From positions 4,737,001-4,801,000 of the forward strand of contig NZ_AP025637.1 in the NCBI RefSeq assembly GCF_022846615.1: a stretch of 64,000 nucleotides of DNA. The letters run 5' to 3'. The position numbers were made by a program, and so were the translations under genes. Below, one piece after another: positions 58,292 through 64,000 of this stretch (position 1 is the stretch's first letter; each line of letters starts with the position of its first letter). The DNA comes from Roseomonas fluvialis (GTDB lineage Bacteria; Pseudomonadota; Alphaproteobacteria; Acetobacterales; Acetobacteraceae). The notes beneath the pieces were generated by a model. That model made no database searches. It saw nothing but the letters and a program-made list of their open reading frames with translations, and was not told the origin of the DNA.

Positions 58292-59407
58292 ATGGACGAG
58301 GCGATGCGCCCCTACAGGGGCATCCGCGTGCTCGATGCCGGCCAGGGCATCGCGGGGCCCTATTGCGGCATGATGCTCGCCGCCTGCGGCGCCGATGTCA
58401 TCAAGCTGGAACCGGCCGAGGGCGACTGGTCGCGCGGGCTGGGGTCAGCCAAGGACGGCGTCTCGGTCATGACGGTGTGCTTCAACCGCGGCAAGCGCTC
58501 CGTCGTGCTGGACCTGAAATCCGACGCCGGCCGTGCCGCCGCCGCGAAGCTCGCGTCGCAGGCCGATGTGCTGATCGAGGCCTTCCGCCCCGGTGTCGCC
58601 GCGCGCATCGGCCTCGGCCCTCAGAACGCCAAGGCGGACGCGGTCTGCCTGTCGATCTCCGGCTTCGGGCAATCCGGCCCCTATCGCGAACGCCCCTGCA
58701 CGGATTCCGTCGCGCAGGCCTTCTCCGGCTTCGTCGCGCTGAATGCCGGCGCCGACGGCGCGCCGCACAAGGCCGGCCCCTTCATCGTCGACATGGCCAC
58801 CGGCATCCACGCCTTCGCCGCGGTGCAGGTGGCCCTTGCCGCGCGCGCACAGGACAGCACGCCGCGCCAGCGCATCATCGACATGTCCCTGATGGCCGCC
58901 GCGTCGAACCTGCTGACGCACCAGATCGGCGAATGGGGCTACCAGGGAACATCCGCCGCACCGCCGAACGCACCCGCCGGCGCCTACCAGGCCGCCGACG
59001 GCGCCTGGGTGATGATCACGCTGGTGCGCCAGGCCGAATGGCTGACCATCTGCGACGTGCTCGACATTCCCGACGCGAAGGTCGATCCGCGCTTCGCCTC
59101 GTTTCCGCTGCGCTGGGAGAATCGCGACGCACTCTACGCCATCGTGCGGGCCGCCTTCGCGAAGCGCGACTCCACGCACTGGGTCACGCAGTTGCAAGGC
59201 GCGCGGCTGCTCGCGGATCGAGTCAACACGCCGCTCGACTGGCTGGCGAACGAGCATGTCGTCGCCTATGGCGCGGCATCGCAGGTGCCCCAGCCGCAGC
59301 TCGGCGAAGTGCCGCTGCCGATGCTGCCCGGCCTCGGTCACTGGCGCGCGCCCGCGCCCGGCCTGGGCGAACACACCGTGCAGGTCCTGGCGGAGATCGG
59401 CGCGTGA
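58292..59407 (+). CDS. class III CoA-transferase (CaiB/BaiF family)
   Basis: This is a 371-aa enzyme that transfers CoA between carboxylic acids. It begins with YRGIRVLDAGQGIAGPYCGMMLAACGADVIKLEPAEGDWSR (the CoA-binding fold). The conserved catalytic Asp is Asp167 in FIVDMATG, matching the position known from formyl-CoA transferase. SISGFGQSGPYRERPCTDSVAQAFSG is typical. It would activate the acid released in this pathway. The M20 gene GTG overlaps its stop. Confidence 0.9.
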   Translation: MDEAMRPYRGIRVLDAGQGIAGPYCGMMLAACGADVIKLEPAEGDWSRGLGSAKDGVSVMTVCFNRGKRSVVLDLKSDAGRAAAAKLASQADVLIEAFRPGVAARIGLGPQNAKADAVCLSISGFGQSGPYRERPCTDSVAQAFSGFVALNAGADGAPHKAGPFIVDMATGIHAFAAVQVALAARAQDSTPRQRIIDMSLMAAASNLLTHQIGEWGYQGTSAAPPNAPAGAYQAADGAWVMITLVRQAEWLTICDVLDIPDAKVDPRFASFPLRWENRDALYAIVRAAFAKRDSTHWVTQLQGARLLADRVNTPLDWLANEHVVAYGAASQVPQPQLGEVPLPMLPGLGHWRAPAPGLGEHTVQVLAEIGA

Positions 59408-60645
59408 ACACCGCCGCCGTGCAGGCCATGCTCGATGCGCTGGCCGCGATCGGCGCCGACCCGCCCGGAATCACCCGCCACGCCTTCGACGACCGCGAGA
59501 ACGCGGCCCACGATCTTGCCATCGGCCATGCGCGCCGCCTCGGCCTCGAGATCACGCGCGATGCCGCGGCGAACCTCTACCTCACCTGGCCGGGGGCTGA
59601 TCGTGCCGCGCCACGCACGTTGTTGGGCTCGCATTTCGACACCGTGCGCCACGGCGGCAATTTTGACGGCGCGGCGGGCGTGGTCGCCGCGCTGGCCGCG
59701 GTCTCCACGCTGCGCGCGGAAGGCTTCGTCCCGCGCGCCGACGTCACCATTGCCGCCTTCCGCTGCGAGGAAGCGGTCTGGTTCGGCCTCGGCCTGATCG
59801 GCAGCCGCGCCGCGCTCGGCATCCTGCCGCCGGAGGCGCTGGACCGCCGCCGCGCCGATACCGGCCTCACCCTCGCGCAGCACATCGCGCGCTGCGGCGG
59901 CGACCCGAAGGCGATCACGCCCGGTGCGCGCCTGCTGCCGCCCGGCCCGATCCGCTGCTTCCTGGAGGCGCATATCGAACAGGCGCCATCCCTGCTCGAG
60001 GCCGGCGCGCCGATCGGCATCTGCACCGGCATCCCCGGCAACATCCGCCACGCCGCCATCCGCATCACCGGCGCGGACGCGCATGTCGGCCTGCCGCGCC
60101 GCTTCCGCCATGACGCCGCACTCGCCGGCGCGGACATCTTCACCGCCCTCGACGCGATGTGGGCCGAGGAAGACGCCGCCGGCCGCGCCATGGCCGTCAC
60201 CATCGGCCGCTTCCACACCGACACGGCGAAGCACGAGATCACCGTCGTCGCCGGCGATTTCACCTTCTCGATTGATCTGCGCGCCTACGACGCCGCGCAC
60301 CTGGCCGAGCTGGAACGACGCTTCCACGACATCCTCGCCACCACCGCCGCGCGCCGCGGCGTCACCATCGACCTCGGGCCGCGCAACGCCGCGCCGCTCG
60401 GCCCCTGCGACCCCGCGCTGCAGGCCGCGCTCGCCGCCGCCGCCGCGCGCGCGGGCATCGCGACCCTGCCGCTCGGTTCCCCGGCCAGCCACGACGCCGC
60501 GAACTTCGCCGCCCAGGGCATCCCGACCGGCTTGCTGCTGGTCCGCAACGCGAATGGCAGCCACAACCCGCACGAGGCGATGGACACCGCCGACCTCATG
60601 GCCGCCGCCGCGACCTTCGCGGAATTCCTGCGCGAGACTGCCTGA
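59404..60645 (+). CDS. M20-family N-carbamoyl-amino-acid / allantoate amidohydrolase
   Basis: This is a 413-aa cytoplasmic metallopeptidase-like enzyme. Metal-site sequences are GSHFDTVRHGGNFDGAAGV (His77, Asp88), RCEEAVWFG (Glu122-Glu123), FLEAHIEQAPSLLEAG, and the C-terminal SPASHDAANFA and NGSHNPHEAM. This is the HyuC/AllC group, which removes the carbamoyl group from N-carbamoyl amino acids or from allantoate and ureidoglycine. It is coupled to the CoA-transferase by GTGA overlap. With hyuAB in the same cluster, an N-carbamoylase role is the best guess. Confidence 0.85.
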   Translation: MNTAAVQAMLDALAAIGADPPGITRHAFDDRENAAHDLAIGHARRLGLEITRDAAANLYLTWPGADRAAPRTLLGSHFDTVRHGGNFDGAAGVVAALAAVSTLRAEGFVPRADVTIAAFRCEEAVWFGLGLIGSRAALGILPPEALDRRRADTGLTLAQHIARCGGDPKAITPGARLLPPGPIRCFLEAHIEQAPSLLEAGAPIGICTGIPGNIRHAAIRITGADAHVGLPRRFRHDAALAGADIFTALDAMWAEEDAAGRAMAVTIGRFHTDTAKHEITVVAGDFTFSIDLRAYDAAHLAELERRFHDILATTAARRGVTIDLGPRNAAPLGPCDPALQAALAAAAARAGIATLPLGSPASHDAANFAAQGIPTGLLLVRNANGSHNPHEAMDTADLMAAAATFAEFLRETA

Positions 60646-60648
60646 CCC

Positions 60649-61806
60649 TCAGCGCGCGAAGGCGGCGCGCGGCACCGCGCCGATCGTCATGGGCGTCGGT
60701 GCGCCGGAATAGTGGCGGCGGGTGATCACGCGCATCAGCGTCTCCTCCGTGCCGGGCGGCTGGCGCGCCTCGATCGCCGCGACGAAGATGCCCTCGGCGG
60801 CGCCGTCCACCACCTCGTGACGCGCGGCGCCGATCCCGGGCGCCGGCGGCATCACGGCAAGCCGCGCGGCCATCGCCTCGGCCGCCGCCACGGCCGCCGC
60901 GCGGTCGCGATACGCGATCGCCAGGCGCGTCACGATCGCCTGCGCGTCGCGCCGTTCCGACAGCATGGCGAAGGCCCAGGGGGACGGGCTTGGCAGCGTG
61001 GCGGTGTCGACCATCTCGGCGCGCAGCCGCCGCGCTGCATCGTCGGGTCCGATGGTCAGGTCGGGCACGATGACATAGGGCGCCGTCACGAAGACCAGTG
61101 CCTGCGCCAGGTCGCGCGCCCCGACACCGCCGGCGCTCGTCTCGGCCAGGGCGCGCAGCTCCGGCACGTCCGCCAGGCTCCGCCCGGCACCCGCCGCGCC
61201 CAGCGCCGCGGCCATCGTCGCATCCTCGCGCGTCGCGACCAGCACGCCGGCCGCCGGCACGGCGTAGCGCAACGAGATCCCGAGGCTGCCGCCCAGCGCA
61301 TCCCCCGCCGCGCGGAACTGGAAGTTCGGGGCATTGTCCGCGCCGCGTGCCAGCACCTCCTGTCCCGCGATCCGGCGGGGCGCGAAGCCGCGCGGGGCCA
61401 GCGGCGCCGCCAGCGCCTGCAGGGTCGGGATACGCGCACCGGCCAGCACACGCACGGCATTCGGCACGGGCGCGGTGTCGAGCAGCACCAGCGCCTCGAT
61501 CGCGTCGAAGTCGAAGCCCGACACCGCAGGCCAATCCTCCACCTGTCCCAGAGCGATGTTGCCAAGGGCCGCCGGCCCCGCCGCGGTGACGGCCTCCACG
61601 CGGGAGAAGCCGGGCGCGCCTGTCGGCCCGCGTTGCCCGGCCAGCAGGTCGGCCCGCGCATAGGCCAGGATGACGTGGCCTGGCTGCTGGCTGCCCGCCT
61701 GCGGCTGCGGCAGCAGGCGCATCAGCGCCGGCAGCGAGGTCTCGGCAGCACGCGCTGCCGGCGCGGCGGCGGCCAGCGCGGCCGCGAGGAGGAGGATGTG
61801 TCGCAT
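60649..61806 (-). CDS. secreted protein of unknown function
   Basis: This is a 385-aa protein with a signal peptide (MRHILLLAAALAAAAPAARA). The mature part is Ala-rich and mixed alpha/beta without motifs I recognise. A segment GGSLGISLRYAVPAAGVLVATRED and repeated references to a VFVTAPYVIVPDLTIGPDDAA-type strand suggest an enzyme-like or binding fold. It has one gene-sized frame with even codon use and ends 3 bp from the convergent M20 gene. It is divergent from the alpha-2-macroglobulin gene 160 bp away. Confidence 0.6.
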   Translation of the reverse strand: MRHILLLAAALAAAAPAARAAETSLPALMRLLPQPQAGSQQPGHVILAYARADLLAGQRGPTGAPGFSRVEAVTAAGPAALGNIALGQVEDWPAVSGFDFDAIEALVLLDTAPVPNAVRVLAGARIPTLQALAAPLAPRGFAPRRIAGQEVLARGADNAPNFQFRAAGDALGGSLGISLRYAVPAAGVLVATREDATMAAALGAAGAGRSLADVPELRALAETSAGGVGARDLAQALVFVTAPYVIVPDLTIGPDDAARRLRAEMVDTATLPSPSPWAFAMLSERRDAQAIVTRLAIAYRDRAAAVAAAEAMAARLAVMPPAPGIGAARHEVVDGAAEGIFVAAIEARQPPGTEETLMRVITRRHYSGAPTPMTIGAVPRAAFAR

Positions 61807-61966
61807 GCCGCCAGTCTGCGCAGGCCGGGCGGCCAGGACCAGACCCGCCCGCCACGCACGCTGAAGCGCTTCACGATCGCGCGCACCCATCGCGCACATC
61901 ACGTGCGCAACGGCCCGCGCCGTGCCATGCTCGACGCGCCGAGCGTCTCGACTGGAACCGCCCCAC

Positions 61967-64000
61967 ATGCGCCTGATCCGCCTGCTGCTGCTCCTCGCCC
62001 TCGCGATGCCGGGCCTGGCCGCCGCGCAAAGCTTCGACCTGCCGGGTCTGGGGCGCGATGTCTCGGCCTACCAGCAGGAGATGCAGCGCCGGTTCCCCGC
62101 CGGCGCATCGCCGCAGCAGCGCGCCGCCGCCGAACTGCGCGCCACCCAGGCCGAAGGCCGGCGCGACTACGCTGCGGCCGCCGCCGCCTGGGAAGAACGC
62201 ATCGGCATGGGCCAGCCCAATGCCACGCACTGGCTCTCGCTTGCGCAGGCGCAACTCGCCGCCAATCCGCCGAACAACCAGCGCGCCCTGCAGGCCGGCT
62301 GGCGCGCCTTCCAGCTCGCGGGCTATGGCGAACCGGAAGTGGCGCCGCTGATGGTCGTCGCCGAAGCGCTGCGCCGCCTCAATCGCCCGGTCCAGCAGAT
62401 CGAGGCACTGGAAGCCATCCTGGAGCGCGCCGACAGCCCCGAGCACCAGCAGCGCCTGGAAGCCGCCCGCCGCGCCGCCGGCATGCTGGTACGCCGCGTG
62501 ACGCCCGAGGCCGATGCCGACCCCGCCCGCGCCTGCATCGCCTTCACCAACCCGCCGGCGCGCCGCACCGACTGGCAGCCGCAGGACTGGGTGCGCGCCG
62601 ACCCGCCCATTCCTAACCTGGCGGTGGAACGCGAGGGCGACCTGCTCTGCATCGCCGGCCTGCCCTGGGGGGCCACCACGCGCATCATCCTGCGCGCCGG
62701 CCTGCCCGGCGAGGACCGCCAGAACCTGCGCACCGACACCACCGTGGGCATCGCCGTGCCGAACCGCGATCCGCGCATCGCCTTCGACACGCGCGCCTTC
62801 ATCCTGCCGCGCGGGCAGGAACCGCGCGTGGGCGTCGCCACCGTCAATGTCACCGGCATGACCATGCGCATCGTGCGCGTGGCCGAGCGCAACCTGGTGC
62901 CGTTGCGCCGCGACTGGACGCCGGGCGAGGCACTCGAATCCTGGACCGCAGCCAATATCAGCGAGGAGATGGGCCGCGTCTTGTGGGAAGGCCGCGCCGA
63001 ACTCCAGCGCGTCGAACCGAACCGCACACATCGTTCCATCCTGCCGCTTCCCGACGTGCTGCGCAGCGCGGGCCCCGGCGCCTACCTGCTGGTGCTGCGC
63101 CAGGATGAATCGCGCCGCGGCGGCGGCGAAACCGCGGCGCTGCCCTTCTTCGTCACCGATATCGGCCTGACCGCCTGGCGCGGCGCCGATGGGCTGGCGG
63201 TGCAGGCGCGCTCCCTGCAATCCGCCACCATCACGCCCGGCCTGCGCATCATGCTGATGGCCCGCAACAACGAGATCCTGGCCGAGGCCCGCACCGGCGC
63301 GGATGGCCTGGTGCGCTTCCCGGTTGCGCTGATGCGCGGCACCGGGCCGCTCGCCCCCGTCGCGGTGCATGCGGAAACCACCGACGACATCGCGGCACTT
63401 TCGCTCGAAGCCGCATCCTTCGACCTGTCGGATCGTGGCGCCACGGGCCGCCCGCATCCCGGCCCGGTCGATGCCTTCCTGTGGCTCGACCGCGGCATCT
63501 ACCGGCCGGGCGAGACGGTGAACGCCGCGGCCCTGATCCGCGACCCCGCCGGCCAGCCGCTCGACCTGCCGATCCGCCTGCGCCTGCGCCGCCCGAACGG
63601 GCAGATCGCCGCCGAAATCGTCCCGCCACGCCAGGACGGCGGCGCCATCTACTGGCCGCTGCGCCTGTCCGCCGGCGCGCCCTTCGGCCAATGGGTGATC
63701 GAGGCGCTGACCGACCCCAACGCGCCACCGATCGGCCGCACCACCTTCCGCGTCGACGCCTTCGTACCGGAGCGCCTGGAAGTGAATACCGGCCCCGTGC
63801 CCGGCCCGCTGGTCGCCGGCCGCACGCTGGAAATCCCGGTCACCGCGCGCTTCCTGTACGGCGCGCCGGGCGCGGGCCTCTCCGGCACCGCGGAACTGCG
63901 CCTGGTGCACGACCCCGAGCCCTTCGCCGAATGGCGCGGCTGGCGCTTCGGCCTGGCGCAGGAGCAATTCGCGCCCGACCTGATCCCCTTCGAAATCCCC
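61967..64000 (+). CDS. bacterial alpha-2-macroglobulin, 5' part
   Basis: The frame is open from the ATG at 61967 to the window edge, giving 678 codons. A signal peptide (MRLIRLLLLLALAMPGLAAAQ) precedes an N-terminal helical region of about 150 residues (ALEAILERADSPEHQQRLEAARR). Macroglobulin-type beta-domains follow, with the MG hallmark WLDRGIYRPGETVNAAALIRD (about residue 506) and PFGQWVIEALTD. Bacterial alpha-2-macroglobulins are periplasmic protease traps, usually paired with penicillin-binding protein 1C. The bait region, any thioester (CLEQ) and a pbpC gene would lie beyond the window. Confidence 0.85.
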   Translation, partial: MRLIRLLLLLALAMPGLAAAQSFDLPGLGRDVSAYQQEMQRRFPAGASPQQRAAAELRATQAEGRRDYAAAAAAWEERIGMGQPNATHWLSLAQAQLAANPPNNQRALQAGWRAFQLAGYGEPEVAPLMVVAEALRRLNRPVQQIEALEAILERADSPEHQQRLEAARRAAGMLVRRVTPEADADPARACIAFTNPPARRTDWQPQDWVRADPPIPNLAVEREGDLLCIAGLPWGATTRIILRAGLPGEDRQNLRTDTTVGIAVPNRDPRIAFDTRAFILPRGQEPRVGVATVNVTGMTMRIVRVAERNLVPLRRDWTPGEALESWTAANISEEMGRVLWEGRAELQRVEPNRTHRSILPLPDVLRSAGPGAYLLVLRQDESRRGGGETAALPFFVTDIGLTAWRGADGLAVQARSLQSATITPGLRIMLMARNNEILAEARTGADGLVRFPVALMRGTGPLAPVAVHAETTDDIAALSLEAASFDLSDRGATGRPHPGPVDAFLWLDRGIYRPGETVNAAALIRDPAGQPLDLPIRLRLRRPNGQIAAEIVPPRQDGGAIYWPLRLSAGAPFGQWVIEALTDPNAPPIGRTTFRVDAFVPERLEVNTGPVPGPLVAGRTLEIPVTARFLYGAPGAGLSGTAELRLVHDPEPFAEWRGWRFGLAQEQFAPDLIPFEIP

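Noticed and set aside
57988-59403. Upstream open extension of the M20 amidohydrolase frame through the CoA-transferase gene
   Set aside because: Only the part after the GTG at 59404 resembles a protein family. The rest lies out of phase within the CoA-transferase gene.

Overview
The window is GC-rich DNA (roughly 70% G+C) from an alphaproteobacterium. The gene order AFG1-type ATPase / malate dehydrogenase / sucC / sucD / sucA / sucB, the split F1 operon atpH-A-G-D-C without F0 genes, and the many Bug/TctC, dipeptide-type and branched-chain solute-binding proteins point to the Rhodospirillales, most likely Acetobacteraceae (Roseomonas-like). That placement is inference from gene content. I saw no rRNA, tRNA, CRISPR array, integrase or intact insertion sequence.

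Layout. 0-3.6 kb: a gene tail, a small membrane protein, nitrilase-type amidase nit1, NAD kinase and an MFS carrier, tightly overlapped. 3.7-4.3 kb: a lone FkbM methyltransferase. 4.5-11.9 kb: a peptide/nickel-type ABC transporter (two ATPases, two permeases, one binding protein) with a second, paralogous binding protein divergent from the first. 11.9-14.5 kb: a guanidine exporter gene behind what reads as a guanidine-II (mini-ykkC) riboswitch, then accC-accB-aroQ. 14.7-16.4 kb: thiS-thiG followed by an AT-rich insert bounded by a decayed second copy of the thiG 3' end. 16.5-21.6 kb: a VOC protein, aat, an Lrp-type regulator, a type III decarboxylase with a long untranslated upstream region, and a ferritin-like diiron protein. 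21.8-27.0 kb: the F1-ATPase operon on the minus strand. 27.2-31.9 kb: an MFS carrier, an RraA-type aldolase, a TauE/SafE permease, and a periplasmic sorbosone-dehydrogenase-like protein overlapped with a dihaem cytochrome c. 32.6-42.2 kb: TCA-cycle block afg1/zapE, a small secreted Arg-rich protein, mdh, sucC, sucD, sucA, sucB and a 64-aa protein. No lpd (E3) gene follows. 42.2-45.6 kb: an AraC/GyrI-like regulator and small genes.

45.7-60.6 kb is an accessory catabolic block: hyuA-hyuB hydantoinase subunits; an SMP-30 lactonase; a full livKHMGF transporter; an MFS pump, quinone-oxidoreductase-like protein and TctC binding protein in one overlapped operon; and a divergent class III CoA-transferase with an M20 N-carbamoyl-amino-acid/allantoate amidohydrolase. 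The hydantoinase pair plus the M20 enzyme would suffice to open a cyclic amide and remove the carbamoyl group. The substrate is not visible. 60.6-64.0 kb holds a secreted protein of unknown function and the 5' part of an alpha-2-macroglobulin gene that runs off the window.

The least explained feature is an intergenic repeat of about 110-145 bp, found at 701, 6517, 18391, 18521, 22345 and as four tandem copies at 31920-32486. It consists of several hairpins joined by conserved single-stranded segments. Between copies the stem sequences change on both sides so that pairing is kept. Two copies lie inside operons (atpD/atpC and the ABC transporter).
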